From Batillaria attramentaria (lineage: Eukaryota > Mollusca > Gastropoda > Batillariidae), in NCBI GenBank assembly GCA_018292915.2, contig JACVVK020000032.1:1201501-1265500 (forward strand): a stretch of DNA of 64,000 nt, written 5' to 3'. A program made the translations under genes and the position numbers. Under the pieces are notes generated by a model. That model was not told the DNA's origin, did no database searches, and saw nothing but the letters and a program-made list of their open reading frames with translations. Shown piece after piece: positions 1 to 12,945 of the stretch. How positions within the stretch are numbered: position 1 is the stretch's first letter; every line of letters starts with the position of its first letter.

Positions 1-277
1 AGACACTACAAAGAAGGTAGCACATGTATTTGTGGAAAGAAAGTAAGTCCCCTGATGTCAATTGTCAGTCTCTTTCATCTTGAAATCATCCCTTTGTCAA
101 TAAAATGTCATGCATGTAAATGTACTGTGTTCTGCCAATACATGTACACGGCGAAGTAAAGGGGTGGGACTTTGGCCTCGGGGCTTGCCGGATGGAGCCG
201 TCTCTTGCACATGTCTTGTACACGTATGCACTTCTAGTAAGGAAAATATGCGATCCTAGTTGTGCAAAGATTCATAC

Positions 278-2624
278 CTTATACGCAATCAGGTCTCCAA
301 CTTTTGGAGCGGATGTCAAATCAGGAAACCTGGAATAGTCTGTGTACAGAGGGACTGCCAAAATGTGGGTCTGACTTGATTCACAGGCAGCGGTGCTTGG
401 TTCTGAGGGACCTCCCTTGTCACTGCTGGTAGCAAATGTAGATGGTTGTGGGATGCCATGCTCACTCTTTGACTTTGAATTCTGGAAATAGAACCACATG
501 TGTGTACTCACAATGTGAAAGAAGTCAAAAACAGCTGGGTACTGATGTGCATATATATATATATGCAGCTCATATGCTCTGACATTTGACAAAGCTCTTA
601 AGCCACAAGCTTTGGCCTGAAAAGCTTGTAATAATTTTCACAAGAGCGCTCCTGACATAACAAGCCTTTTCTAAAATCTAACTGGACCCTGTATATTTCC
701 TTTTTGCAGTTGGCATTTTGAGTGATCGTTGCCAACAACTGCCGTTCCTGTAAAACAAGACCATGTTGATTGGCATTTCACAAGATACCATGTCATGTTA
801 CAATCAGGCAAGCAAGCAGCTGATCAGCCATGCATCTCACCGTGATGATGATGGACTTGTTTGTGGCTACTGTAGCGAGCTGCTCCTGCTTGCTGAGTCC
901 GCGAGGCGAAGAGCTGTAGTGCGGCCGTGACTGTTCCGCATTCTGGTATCCTTTCGGTGGAGGTACACGGGTGTACATCATGGCACCATTAGGGAGACGT
1001 TCCGACTTCATGAACGGTGGCAGTGTTACCCCACGTTCCTCAGGTGACATGCGGAGGAATTCTGCCAGGTTGAAATGAACAGGTTGCTGTAAACACAGAT
1101 GAAAGGATTAGGCTCATGACATATATGGGAGACGTTTTTGTTCGAACAAACAATGAAACATGCATGGAAAACAAATCAAAACACAGTTGGAAAAAATTAG
1201 GGCAAAGGCAAGTTGATAAAGATCTGCATGTCACACGAGAAACACCATGTTGGTTGTTTGTTTGGACTCTCCTTGTGTGACATCAGCCTTACTGTTTGTG
1301 AATTATACATGGACACAGCTTGTCAATAACAACAAAACAAAAACCAAAAAAAACCAAATAAACAACCCTCCCCCAACCCCCCCCCCAAAAAAACAACAAC
1401 AACAACAAAAAAACCAAAACAAAACCAACACCAAACAAACAAGCAAGCAAACAAAACAAAAACAAATTAAAATACCAGAATTAAAGGTGTTACAGAACTG
1501 CCTGTGTAATTACTGTAGTCCCAAAAATGTGTTCCCAACTACACTGTATTCCAAACATTCCACACCTCTGTCAGCAAGGGTACCTCCCCCCCCCCCCCCC
1601 CAACAAGTACAAATATCATACCTGGTTCTGGAGTGTGTGGGGCATGTCTGCTGTAATATTAACCTGGGCAGGTGCCGACACCGGCTGTTGCTTCACACTT
1701 CTACCCTCAGAATTTCTTGTGAACGTTTGATTCCTGCCCCATCCATTTCCCATCTGATTCCAGCTGTCTTCTGCGCCTGCTGTCACATGGTGCCCCTCAT
1801 CGTCACCTTCAATGACAGTCTGATGATTGTTTCTGTCATCTGCACCAGTCCCATTTGCGCTCCCTATCGGCAGAGTACTATCTCCACCGTTTTGAACAGT
1901 TTCATCTGCTGACATAGCTTCTTCGCCGTCTGACGAGGAGAAAACAGTTTTCTTGCTCTTTGGTTGTTGCCACTTGGGTAGTCTCAGCTCTGGAGGAGCA
2001 ACTGGTGGTGTCCATTCTGTAACTTGGCTTTTCACATTCGGTGTTGTTTCTGCAGCTGACTCCCTCCTTTTACTTCTCTTCCTCTTTCTTTTTCTCTTTA
2101 TACTTGACCCCTTTTCAGCAATGCTTTCTGTGGCGTTGGATCCATTCAATGAATTTTCACATTCGGCTTGTATAAATTCATGACTTGAAAGGTTCAAGAA
2201 ATCTTTTCCAGGTTTCACTGTGTCAGTGCAAACTTTCTCTGAATCACCAGAAGAAAATCCTGGAACTTTCCCACAAACATCTGCTGGAATGGTTTGTTCT
2301 TTGTTCTTAAGATGTCCTGTAGACTTGTCTTCTGTGTTGGTATTTGTGTGGCAGTCTGAACTAAGGTCTTCTTGCATGCTCTGCCTTTTACGGCTATGAT
2401 GCTTCTTTTGTTTTGAGCTGTCATCACTTTTTAGTTCATAGCCACTCTCAGAAAATTTTTCTAGCTTTTTTTCCTTCGGTCTGGACGACCTGTCTGAATT
2501 TTGGTCAACAATATCACTGTCAGCATCGTCTATCTCTCTGTGTTTCCTTTTCTTCTTCTTTGGGACCTTGGACGAATTGTCTTCACTGGCAGGTGCCTCC
2601 TCCACACTGTCAGCCGACTGATCC

Positions 2625-2676
<52 letters not shown>

Positions 2677-3116
2677 TTTAGACCGTCAGTCAGAAACAAG
2701 AATGCTGTGAATGGATCAGAGTAATGAAAGTTTATCAATGAAATGGAAAGGTCACCAAATGAAATGTGTGTGTATGGCAGTATGCACATGAACATGCGTG
2801 TTCTACTTCTAGAGTGTGGAATTTATTCTAAAAGCAGAGGCAGCACTGGCTGTCGTAGCATAAACGTAATTAATATATTTTCTTAATCTTACTGCAAGTT
2901 CGCGTGCACTTCATCGTTTTCCCGGAAAATGATGGCCTTTTCGCATGATGGTAAGAGGCAGTCGTCCACAAAGAGATTTTTTATGCATATACTTTTGATG
3001 TTAGAGATCTTTTTCTCCACATCACGAACATACGGACATTCGTTGGTATCAACTATCATCCAAAAAGGCTTCTCATTTCTCACAACCACTTTCACACGGC
3101 ACATGTTTGATGCCAT
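278..3116 (-). CDS. COIL: Coilin (Cajal body scaffold), 3' end outside window
   Basis: Coilin is the nuclear scaffold of Cajal bodies, where snRNPs mature. Four exons are seen on the minus strand: 3116-2893, 2624-1622, 1086-841 and 481-278, all GT-AG and in frame, giving about 559 residues so far. The N-terminus (MASNMCRVKVVVRNEKP) matches the coilin self-association domain, with the FWMIVD core and the LPSCEKAIIFRENDEV turn. The second exon is a long disordered stretch with Lys/Arg-rich nuclear signals (KVPKKKKRKHRE, KRKRKRKRSKRR) and a short GNGWGRN patch where vertebrate coilin has an RG box. The last exon seen carries the start of the Tudor-like domain (YSRFPDLTSAPKVGDLIAYK), and its donor at 277 leads out of the window. 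An in-frame ATG at 3173 exists, but 3116 fits coilin better. The acceptor of exon 2 is preceded by a 47-bp TG repeat. Family call is firm; exact exon ends are inferred. Confidence 0.9.
2628..2674. repeat. (CA)n microsatellite at a splice acceptor
   Basis: A 47-bp CA tract. On the coilin strand it reads (TG)n and runs directly into the CAG of the exon 2 acceptor, replacing the usual pyrimidine tract. Confidence 0.97.
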
Positions 3117-4395
3117 CTTTGCTAGTATCATGCATAGAATAACCGCAACTTGGCATGACGAGTTTGCTAACAATGCGCAGTCGGTACAAATGCCAAGAAG
3201 TTATGTGATATCGAATGCCATCTGTCAAGAAGGGGTAGCTTGAGGAATTCTAACTCAGTGAAACTGGAAATGATAAAAAATGGTAATCCGGATATTTTGT
3301 ACTTTTTATGCAATTTTTACAAATTCAGAATAATTGTGGTGAATAGATCAAATTTCTGCTGTCTTTGTCTACTTTTTGACGTTAGAGAGTTCTTCAGTCA
3401 TGGCCGCTCCCATTACTTCGGCAGGCGTGTTTGTCTACCGCGATTTGACTTGATTTTTACCACATCCAGTTTGGTAAAAGCGTGAAAGGAATACCACTGG
3501 TGAGAACTAAAGAAAATTTCATTATGTTGACGTTTTCATTTTTTGTCCAGACCAACTGCATGCTTTCCATATATTCCAAAATCAGGAGTCGTATGTTCCA
3601 CATTGCCACGCATTGTTGTGCAACATACATCATTACATGTCCCGTGAGGCTGAAGAAAGTGACGTTTTGTGTAAATTATATTTAAGTATAGCTGTATACA
3701 ACAATCAGGCCCGATTTTGCACAAGTGCGATCGTTGTAAGCATACTGTAAGTTCACTATTAGCATTACTTATGTTGTGGCCTAAAAAGCGCGAAAACTAT
3801 ACCCTAACTAGCAAGTTCTACTAATACTATTAAATTAGTACTAATTACCGGAAACAAGACTGTATAGAATGTGTAGTAATATGACAGAGGTTTAGGGTTA
3901 ATAAATAACATAAGTTGAAGGTGGTTAAGGGTAAGTAACCCAGTTTGAATGAGGTTAAGGGTTAATAACTAGGATAAATGAGACTTTTTTTTCAGTTTCA
4001 TTGAGAGATATATATATATATATATAAGAGTTAGAAATAGTTGAAATAGAAGTGAGATTCGCTGAGGTTTATGGTTAGGGGTCAGGTTGGCTGGGTTTGG
4101 GATAAACGCCATTCCACAAATTATGTAAGTAATGTACAAGCATCCAAAGCGTGTTTAACCTTTCCTAAAACAAATATATTAATTAATACACGCCTTAAGC
4201 GTCAGTGATTCTGACTTCTAACCCCAAACCTCAGTTAACTTAGATTACTAACCTTTCTGTAGTTTGTCACAGTTAGTCTTTGTTTTTGGTAATCAATAGG
4301 ACTGGTAAACAGTAGGATATGTTTTCAACGGCATTTTATTTTTAGCTTCAAACTGTCTAAAAACTCTTAATTGATCTAGTTTCTATGCACCACAG
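3117..4395. other. Coilin-RRN3 divergent intergenic/5' region
   Basis: The interval between the coilin start codon and the first recognised RRN3 exon. It should hold both promoters. An AG just before the RRN3 ATG (CACCACAG at 4388-4395) suggests at least one upstream RRN3 exon here that I could not identify. An ATG at 3400 opens 17 codons (MAAPITSAG...) but has no convincing donor. From about 3890 to 4100 the DNA has scattered GGTTAAGGG/GTTAGGG-like words, too irregular for a telomere repeat, plus a short TA repeat near 4010-4025. Confidence 0.5.
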
Positions 4396-4400
4396 GAGAG

Positions 4401-5198
4401 ATGGATACCAGCCTTCTCAGACAATTGAAGGATGTTGTGGGTATCCTGAAGAAACATAACAAGGTAAGAGTACTGCGAGTAAACAACTTTAGAACAGGAC
4501 ATTCTTATTTAAAATTTTTGAATGACAAACCCTGTATTCTGTATAATTTTATAACCTTCCATAAACAGGGCAAATTTGTTTTTGTCTAGTACAAACATTC
4601 TTGATGTGGTGTTCTGCCCCTTCTTACTAATCCAGTAAAGGTAATTTACAATACAGTTAATGGCATAAGAAAATAAGAAATGCTACTCACTATTCTGGGG
4701 CAGTTATGAGTAAAGCCAGTTCATTTTGAAACTGTCTTCAGTGAGTTACACCCATTTGGCATACACCCATGCATACAGTACAGCACTGGTAAAGAGAAAA
4801 AGAGCAGTACAAACACAACTGTCATGGGTTCTTTCAACATTTAGATGCTCCTACAAAAAGTGAATACTTTTATACATGTAGCTTAAAAAACATAATTGTT
4901 TTCACTTCAGGGTGCCAGCAGGGAGTACGGCATTCTCTTGTGTGTCCTGGCAGAGCCAAAAATTGAGGTAAGAATAAGATGTAGATGGGATAAAATCGAT
5001 ACAAAGCTAGGATGTAATTGAAGGATGTTTGACCACATACATGGATGTCTCACCCTTGCAAACTTAAGTTGTGGCAGTAACTGACAAACTGATCATTGGA
5101 ACTGGAAAACACTGCAGTGTCCCCAGCTCTCCTCTTCATTTTCTGCCGCGACTACTACTACTACAGTGTACTAGTACTTGTGCTAGCTTTTGCTATTA

Positions 5199-5259
<61 letters not shown>

Positions 5260-8200
5260 GGTATTAGTGAACAACTCAGAGATCGAAGGACAGACATTTG
5301 AATACATGTTATAAAATGCAAATTTTATGCCTTTGTACTTTTTCTTTCAGTCTTTGGTTCTGGCAAAGTTTCTCCGTCAGTTTCGTGACAATGTCATGTT
5401 GCTGGGACGGGAGCATGAGCAGCTAGTTGGGACAATTTTGGTGAGGAGGATTTTTAGAAAAATAAACTTGTTTACTTTCTACTTGGCTTTAGTCTGTCAC
5501 CATGTGGCAGTAATTTGTTTGGCAGGTTCAGGAATAATGTAAGCACCAGCACACAGAAGGTTTTGAATACGTAAGATTTTTTTTGTGTGTGAGAAAGGTT
5601 CTTTCTTTTTAGGTCCTTATTTACTCTGCTTTTGAAAGTTTCAGCCCACAAAATGTGTAAATAAATGCAATTCTAAATTTTGAAACTTAAATAGCTCAGC
5701 TGACCCTTCGCACGCACCACGTGATTGTAATGTGTTCACAGGGATGTCACTGGTGCCCGGACACAGGACTATGACCGATAGACTTGGCCAAATGTCCGAT
5801 GAAAAAACTGTCCAGCAGGACAGATGTCCGATTGTTTATTTCAAGAGGAGGTCATATGTCCGATTGCGTTTCTGTTCATCGTGGACAAACTAGTGACATT
5901 TTTCCGAGTGAGGGCTGCTGCCTTGCGCTACTCAGGGAGCTTGCTCGCGCAGAGAATATTCTTAGTTGCACGCACGCAAAGCGAGTAATATGTGGTATGT
6001 GGTATTCCTTATAAGAAGCCCTCTGATTGGCAAAGAGTTTAACCCTGACCTGTGTTTATGTGGTTCCTGTTTTACAATGCTTTATTGTCGTGCGCCAGAA
6101 TGTCCTATTGTTTCGTTCCAATTCAGGACAAATGTCCTATTCATCTGCCACCTTCCGGGACATTTGTCCTATAGGTTTCAAGCTCCAGTGACATCCCTGT
6201 CTTCATGTTCAGTGTGTGAGAGAGTGCGTGTGATTCATGTGAGCATGCGTGTTGGGTTCAGCTCACGGCGCTTTGAGTTTGAGCCAGTTCAAGAAATTGG
6301 GTAATGCACCTACACAGTACACAGTTGTTACACTGTATTATTATTTAAATTTGTTATAAAGATAGTGAGAAACACCTCAGTTTAATGAATTAGAATACCA
6401 GTAGTACTAGTAAGTAGTGGTTATTGCAGAGATTTTTGTGTGTTTGTACTCCACTGTATACATACAGTATGTATTTTTTGACGTTGTGTTGCTTCATTTC
6501 AGAACTCTGACTGGTTGAGCAGGGATGAGCTGTTCATTCAAGAGTACCAGTCTTTTTGCTTGAACCTAGTCTCAGCACATCCATACTATCTTCGAGCTTG
6601 TGTTCGAATGCTGGTGAAACATTTTCTTCCATCAGGTATGCGGCAGATTTTAATTTATGATCTCAAAAAAATGCTGTTGCGAAGAGCAAACAGTTTTTTT
6701 GCATTTGAGGTAGTTTTAATCTTTGTTGGGATCAGTTTCCAGGAAAAAGTATGGTTTTGTGTGGTGTCTTTGCTACTCAGAAAAAGTGCCTCTGATGATC
6801 CTTTAGATCTCATAACTATCCTGTATGAATGATGGTCACCTCAAAGATGTAATTTTGTAAAGTAACAGAACAGTTGCATCCTCATAACACTGGAAGGGAT
6901 GGACCCTTGCAAAAGTAATCACCCGCTGTAATTTGTAAGTTATGCTGCAGAGTTAACCCAGCGATTTAATTAATCAAAATTAATTTGATTTTCAGATCAC
7001 AGCAACCCTGGGGGCATGCCTGGATCCAGTGCAACTGGCCCTGATGCTGCCACTCGAGAAACGAATAATTTCCGGTTTCAGCGTGTGCATGTGCTGTTGC
7101 GAGCGGTTGCGCAGATTGTCCCAACGTGAGTGCCACAGTGACACCTGAGTATGGTCTGGTGATTTGTTGGGGTATAGCGATGGAGTACGCAGGGCATTAT
7201 CCATGACAGTGGATGATCACAAAAAAGTAATCAAAACAACAAAAGTGTTTGTTGCTGCTGCTTTTGTGCAGATGATCAGCTACCAGGTTCTTTACAGTTC
7301 TGTACATGTTTAGCTCTGTGTGCACAACTGAGGTGCATGTTTAAGATTTGAATTTGACTTTTTTACAAAAACACCTGGTGGTTCACTTATAAATATTTTT
7401 TATTTACTTTCATTTACATTATTAATTAATGCAGTGTCCTTTAATTTGTGTTTAAGGACAAGAATTGTGCTGATGCAATTTCTGGAAGAGTGCTTCCCCT
7501 ACATGAACCGTGACGTGTACACACACGAAGCATACACACATAACACGCTGCAGCTGTTGCAGTATCTGCCTGATCTTCGCTTGAAAGTGCTGGAACTGCT
7601 TGTCGACAAGATGCTCCGTCTTGATGTAAGTCAACGTGTAATGCAGGCCAAACCTTTGTATCTATTTGTGTCTTTCAGGCACACACACACACACCTTTGT
7701 CTTTGTTTTTCTTGTGTTTTCCTTAAACTCAGAGACATACAAACAAAATAAAAAGGAGATTGAGGAAAAAAATTGGCAGTGCCCATGCTTTGGATTGATT
7801 GTGGAATTCAGAGTTGCACAACCTGAGTACAGATCCAGCATAAATAAAACAGAAAGTTTGACATACTACAATGCCTTGAATTACATGTATGTAAATTTGT
7901 ATTGTTTGCGCAGGTGAGAGCCTCCCGCAGAGAAATTGAGGAGGCTGAAGGTAGCAGTGATGAAGAAGAGGAGGAGGAATCCACTGTCTTTTCCATGGTA
8001 AAATTAATGTTTTTGATGGTGGATGTGGATACGGAGCATGTACAGAGCGAAGTTGCACAGATTTTTAATGACACTGATTAAGTGTAGTCAGCAATAGAAG
8101 TTGGGCAGTCTGAGGAAGCTGATGTGTTGGTGCCCGGCTGTAGAAGGGTTAACATAGTTATCTAAGTCTCATGGAAATGAAAAATTGTAATTTACACTGA

Positions 8201-11200
8201 TTTCAGGCGTAATGCTATGATATGAAACATTTTCAGACAAAAGTTTGCTATGAAACATGGTCTAAAGTTGAGATTTATTTAGTCCTCGATAAGCTTTAGT
8301 TATGTGCCACTCAGCAAAATTAAAGCGTTACATGCCTCTCATCGGTCAGTTTTGAGTGCTGCTTATGAGAGAATACAGGTTATATAATTATATATGAAAT
8401 TCAAGATATCTTCTATGCCACATAAGATTTTACTGTTGGTTGACCACGTTTAATGAAGTAAAGGTTTAACCTTTGTCATAAACTTTTTCACAGGATGAGG
8501 TCGATGGGCAGGAGAAAGCAAAAGATGAAGACACACCACCGTCCATGAAGCATAAAGAAGCAGATCGCCTGGACGTGATGATGGATCTCACGCTGGCATT
8601 CATCTACTGTACATGTCATCCTAATGGTAAGAGATCTTGTCTCCTATCCAAGCAGATCCTCTGTGAAATGGTGAAAGGACCTTCTTGCTTATCAAATCCA
8701 TGGGGCTTGTACCAAATGACAGTAGAGATGCTGTCTGTCCCAAGAAATTTTCAAGCAGAGTGTGGCCTATTTAATCTGTTGGTACTGTGGAATTCAGAAT
8801 CAGACGAGGGTGATCGTATTCACATCCACTCCAGTTCAAGTCATCAAGTATGTTGCCGTAATGTTATACACTGTATTGATATTTTTTTTATATCACTTGA
8901 TGTTCATTCCAAATGGTTTGTATTTTGCAGGTGAACTGGACTGGGAAGCTACAAAGACACTGTATCGGGAGCTGTTGTCAGTGTTTGACAAGCTTGTCTT
9001 TCCTACACATGCCTCTGGTCATACACAGTTCCTCATGTTTTACATCTGCAGCTTCAAACAGGTGAGTCTTCCCTGGCTGCAGAAGAAATGGAACGGATTG
9101 TCATCATCGAAGTAGGTGTAATCTGACTTCCAGCATAGGTCAGAAGAAATCTAAAATGTGTACTTCTCAGTTACATGTATTTGAGTTTAGGTTTGCCAGA
9201 ATTTTTGTATAGATCCATGATTTATTTTACCTTTTTTTTTTGTGTGGGTGAATTTAAATTTTGTCTTTTGTTACAACCTAATGTTCTTCAATTTATTTAT
9301 CTGTTTATTTTGTTGGTTTTGCTTTCACAGCCACTGTGGGAGGGATTCATTGATTACCTGTGGAAGAAGGTGACGACGTCCATGACACAAGCAGTATTTC
9401 GACAAGCAGCTGCTGGCTACATCGGCAGTCTACTGGCTCGTGCTGCATACATAGATGCCAGGTATGTGTAGTCTTAAAATATTCAGCCAGATGTTTCTTT
9501 TCTGCTGCTTAGAAGTAAGGCAATGGGTTGTGGAAGAACATTTGCTGGATATGGATGTATGCGGAAATTTAAAAGAGCTGTCTTGTGCAATATATTCCAC
9601 GACCATCTTTGTTTTTTCTTGTGAAGTCATAAAATATGCCTCTGAGGTCATGGTTTCATTTTGTTAATGTAAAGTGATAAGAACGTCTACCTCAAGCAGG
9701 TGAAAGTTTCATGGTTGCAAACGTTCTGTACCTGTAAAAATTTCTTGTGTGTTTTAACCTGTAGTGCTGGTGAGGGGTTTTGAGTGTTTGCTTTGATCCT
9801 TCAGTACGGTGAAGACAGTGCTGGACATGATGGTTTCTTGGGTACATACTTACCTGGAGAAGTCTGGGGGAAACAGTCTGCATGCTGACCTCGCACATCA
9901 TTCACCTTTCTACGCTGTGTGCCAGGCTGTCTTCTACGTCTTTTGTTTCCGAAATCAGGAGTTGCTTGATCTACGCAAAGGTACATGCCCAGTTATAGTC
10001 TTTTGGGGGGTGGGGGAGGGGGGAAGGGGTGGCTTGTGTCTGTTTTTTTTTTTTTTGAGTGTGTTTGTGTGGGGTTTTTTTGTGTGTGTGTGTGTGTGTC
10101 ATTCCTTTTGAGAAAATTTTGTGAGACCAATAATTTTTCATTGATATATATGCATTGTCAACTTGAAGGCTTTGAACAGGTAGGGGGTACACCAAAAATA
10201 AACAGTCTGGATGCACCGTTACTTACTCCTAGATGTGTGTGTTCCAACAAACATTCTCAGTCAGTGATATACTGCAGTTTCCATACCAGTGCAGTACCTC
10301 TGCCCACACATGCATTTGTGGGGAACAGACATCACTTGTACATATATATGTAATTATTGCTCTGTTTGTCTGTGGTAGGTTATAAGTGGGCCAAGTCCCT
10401 CAACTTCCAACACATTGTGATGAGCCAGCTGAACCCTCTCAGAATTTGTCTGCCCATGATCTGCCGCACTTTTGCCTCTGTGACAAGGTATGTTACATTG
10501 TTATGCAGCGTCTTCTTATGAAACAGATCTGTGCAAATAAATTTGCATATTCAGAAATCTGCAGGAGAGTTAATCATACATGTATTTATCTTCGTAAGGT
10601 ATTGACTTGAGCATTTTGGGTTTGTGTTGTAGAATGCACCAGCTGGCATTATGCGACACCATCATCGAACGCAACAGCCGACAGAGCTTTTACATGAAGC
10701 ATGCTACTCTGGATGCCTTCTTCCCTTTTGACCCCTACCTTTTGAAAAGGTGAGCTACACAGGACACAGGTCATATCTTTGCGGCAGAACTTGGCAAGTT
10801 ATTCTAACTCTAAGCTGGCATCAAGTGGAAGTCTTGAAACTGTTGAAGGAAAACCTTTCTCTTTTGTCAGCGGAGACTTTCTGTCCGTGTGCTGTTACAA
10901 AAATATTTTGCCAGTAGAGCAGTGCAGTAGGGGGTCCTAAAACAAGCTAAGCGTATATTTGGTTTTACGTTAATAGTACATCATATGAATTCTACATCGA
11001 ACCAGCCCTAACTTGTGCAAATTTAGTGGTTTTGCGTGTGTGTGTGTGTGTGTGTGTTCTTGTCCTGTACATAATGTGAGCTGACCGTTTATGTCTACAC
11101 AGGTCAGGAAGATGGATTTTACCTATGTTCAGAGAGTATGAAGGTTCCCTGCCAGACAAGGAAGAGGAGGAAGTTGTTGAAGAGGTTAGCATCTGTGTAT

Positions 11201-11668
11201 TTGGCTTCTTGAGAAAACTTGTGTTTGTTGCTTAGATACCTTTGTGCTTATCTTCATTTGAAAGAACCACATTTTGTGTGTTGCCAGTTTAGACCAGGAA
11301 ATTGTTTCATGTTTATAGTGGGCTATTAAAACAGCATGGAAATGGTTTGATTAGAAGGTCTGTTTTCTATGGTGGTTCATAGCAACTACTTAATTTTAGA
11401 AGACTGAACACAAAGATTTAAAAAAAAAAAAAAATCCAACCACCAACAACTGAACATTGGTACACATTCAAGGCAGTTCCAAACAGCTTTTTGGCACCAT
11501 TACCGACATACTGACGGCAGCACTTTTGGTGTTTGTGTGTCTGTGCAGGATGTAGACAATTTTCTGCCAGCTGAAGAGATGGAGGAGACATCATGTAAAC
11601 TTGGATCCTCAGTACCAGCCATGGACTTCATGCAATATGGCACTTCTCCAGGATTCAAGCATGTGTGA
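4401..11668 (+). CDS. RRN3: RRN3/TIF-IA, RNA polymerase I initiation factor
   Basis: RRN3 bridges RNA polymerase I to the promoter-bound SL1 factor and sets rRNA synthesis rate in the nucleolus. Fifteen exons join in frame to about 574 residues (human about 650): 4401-4463, 4911-4967, 5351-5440, 6503-6635, 6996-7125, 7457-7625, 7914-7997, 8494-8626, 8931-9061, 9331-9461, 9805-9980, 10379-10487, 10633-10749, 11103-11184, 11549-11668. Diagnostic segments are EEYxxF-like EYQSFCLNLVSAHPYYLR, the acidic loop SSDEEEEEES (exon 7), FDKLVFPTHASGHTQFLMFY, FRQAAAGYIGSLLARA, MSQLNPLRICLP and LDAFFPFDPYLLKRS. The whole protein is the HEAT-repeat RRN3 fold. The start at 4401 is the first in-frame Met after the acceptor at 4395, so N-terminal residues in an unseen upstream exon remain possible. 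It converges on NTAN1. Confidence 0.93.
5203..5256. repeat. (GT)n(GA)n microsatellite
   Basis: A GT run passes into a GA run inside an RRN3 intron. Confidence 0.95.
5630..6350 (+). mobile_element. SINE B copy interrupted by a MITE
   Basis: The flanks (from TTTCAGCCCAC near 5638 to 5738, and 6200 to about 6350) together match the uninterrupted SINE B copy at 42115-42380. Shared blocks are CACGTGATTGTAATGTG, GCGTGTGATTCA, GCGTGTTGGGTTCAG and CGGCGCTTTGAG, ending in a degenerate (ATT)n. The middle is a separate CAGGG-ended element. It lies in an RRN3 intron. Confidence 0.8.
5739..6199. mobile_element. MITE with 15-bp terminal inverted repeats, nested in SINE
   Basis: The ends are CAGGGATGTCACTGG and its exact reverse complement, 461 bp apart. 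Several ATGTCCGAT/GTCCTATT words sit near both ends, as expected for hAT-type subterminal repeats. The SINE copy at 42.2 kb shows the empty site. Flanks read TGTGTTCA and (TG)TCTTCA, an imperfect 6-8-bp target duplication. No transposase is present, so it is non-autonomous. Confidence 0.8.
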
Positions 11669-11915
11669 TTTTGAGAGCACGTCTCTGGAACTGCAACATT
11701 TCTGGCTGCTGATGAGACAGGGCTCATGGCATTGACCACCATCACAATTCTCAGCTAGGACACTGCCCACATGGCTGGTCTCTGAGAAATGGTCACAAAC
11801 TGAAGATGAAGCGCTCACGGTTCTGTTGTTGTGTGACTATTGGTACACAAATGATCTTCAGCTAGTTTTGCTTTCAGTATCTGGTGTTTTGTCTGTTGCA
11901 GTGTCTAGCGGTATC
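11669..11915 (+). other. RRN3 3' UTR start
   Basis: Sequence after the RRN3 stop with no coding signal. Candidate poly(A) signals lie farther on, after an inserted MITE. Confidence 0.5.
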
Positions 11916-11982
11916 CAGGCTGGGGAATTTTCAGTCATTTGGCAATTTTCAGACAAATTTCCTAGCCTTTCACTTTTTTCAG

Positions 11983-12037
<55 letters not shown>

Positions 12038-12357
12038 AAAATCAAAAATCTAAATTTCAGCCACAAAAAAGAAGGAGGAAATTGGTTGCACACGCAGTCA
12101 TATTGCATCAAGATGCATGTAATGCCGTCTGGGACTCTAACTTCATTTTATAATTGTTGCATGTCGGCATCACAGCAGTATTTCACATCTGAGTGCCAGG
12201 AGAGGCTACTAGATGCTTTGAAAAATGCTAAAATTTGAAATTTGTTGTCTGAAGTGGGGCATTGCCCCTGTGGTCTCCCCCCCCCCCCCCCCCCAAAAAA
12301 AAAAGAAAGAAAGGTTTCAGTCATTTTTTTTTTGGTCCTCGGCAATTCCCCAGCCTG
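11916..12357. mobile_element. MITE with CAGGCTGGGGAATT ends and two C/A homopolymers
   Basis: The left end CAGGCTGGGGAATT and right end AATTCCCCAGCCTG are inverted repeats 442 bp apart. Inside are C45-A14 (11983-12041) and C18-A10 (12277-12304). It probably lies in the RRN3 3' UTR. No transposase or clear target duplication was seen. Confidence 0.7.
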
Positions 12358-12866
12358 TGTTCATTGAGCAGGGTGAACGTTTTATAATTTTAAAAGCTAA
12401 AAGATGTGGGCATGTGATTTCCTGGGGTATTTCCCCATCACACATGTATACTGGACAGATAACATATTTACATGAACATTACATCAGTTTGTGATCAAGT
12501 TATTTTTACCATTGATGTGAAGACGTGATTTGTGAAGTGTTTTTGTTGTGCATCTCTAATGTGCAATGTGCATTTAGGTATTGGGTCACAGATGGATGTG
12601 CCTGTTTCTTTAAACTGAAACAGTGTTTATATTTATACTTAAAATGTTTGAGGGGCCATCTGCAATGTACCTTTGCTTGGGGGGGGGGGGGGGGGGTCTT
12701 CAAAAAAATTGATTACAACTGTAAGACTGTTATTTTCCTGAGAAAGCTGCTATCACAGTACAGTACAAAAGTTGTGTGTGCGTGCATGCAGACATGGGCG
12801 AGTGTTTGTGTGTGGGCGAGTGTGTTTGCATGGATGAGTGTGTGTGCGTGAACAACTATATGCATT

Positions 12867-12872
12867 AATAAA
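12867..12872 (+). terminator. Candidate RRN3 poly(A) signal
   Basis: AATAAA at 12867, with a second AATAAA at 12940-12945. Either could end the RRN3 transcript. The long 3' UTR this implies includes the MITE. Confidence 0.4.
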
Positions 12873-12945
12873 CATGTTTGCGACAGATCTTATCCTCTGC
12901 TGTGGCAGTGTCATTCGACTTCATTTGTGATGCGGACACAATAAA

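Noticed and set aside
1247..1912. 221-codon plus-strand ORF
   Set aside because: It is antisense to coilin exon 2 and runs through A/C-rich low-complexity DNA. No family resemblance.
3400..3453. RRN3 first exon starting MAAPITSAG
   Set aside because: Short frame ends in a stop and no good donor precedes it; the resemblance to human MAAP is too short to count.
3890..4100. Telomere-like GGTTAAGGG/GTTAGGG words
   Set aside because: Spacing and sequence are irregular; not a TTAGGG array.
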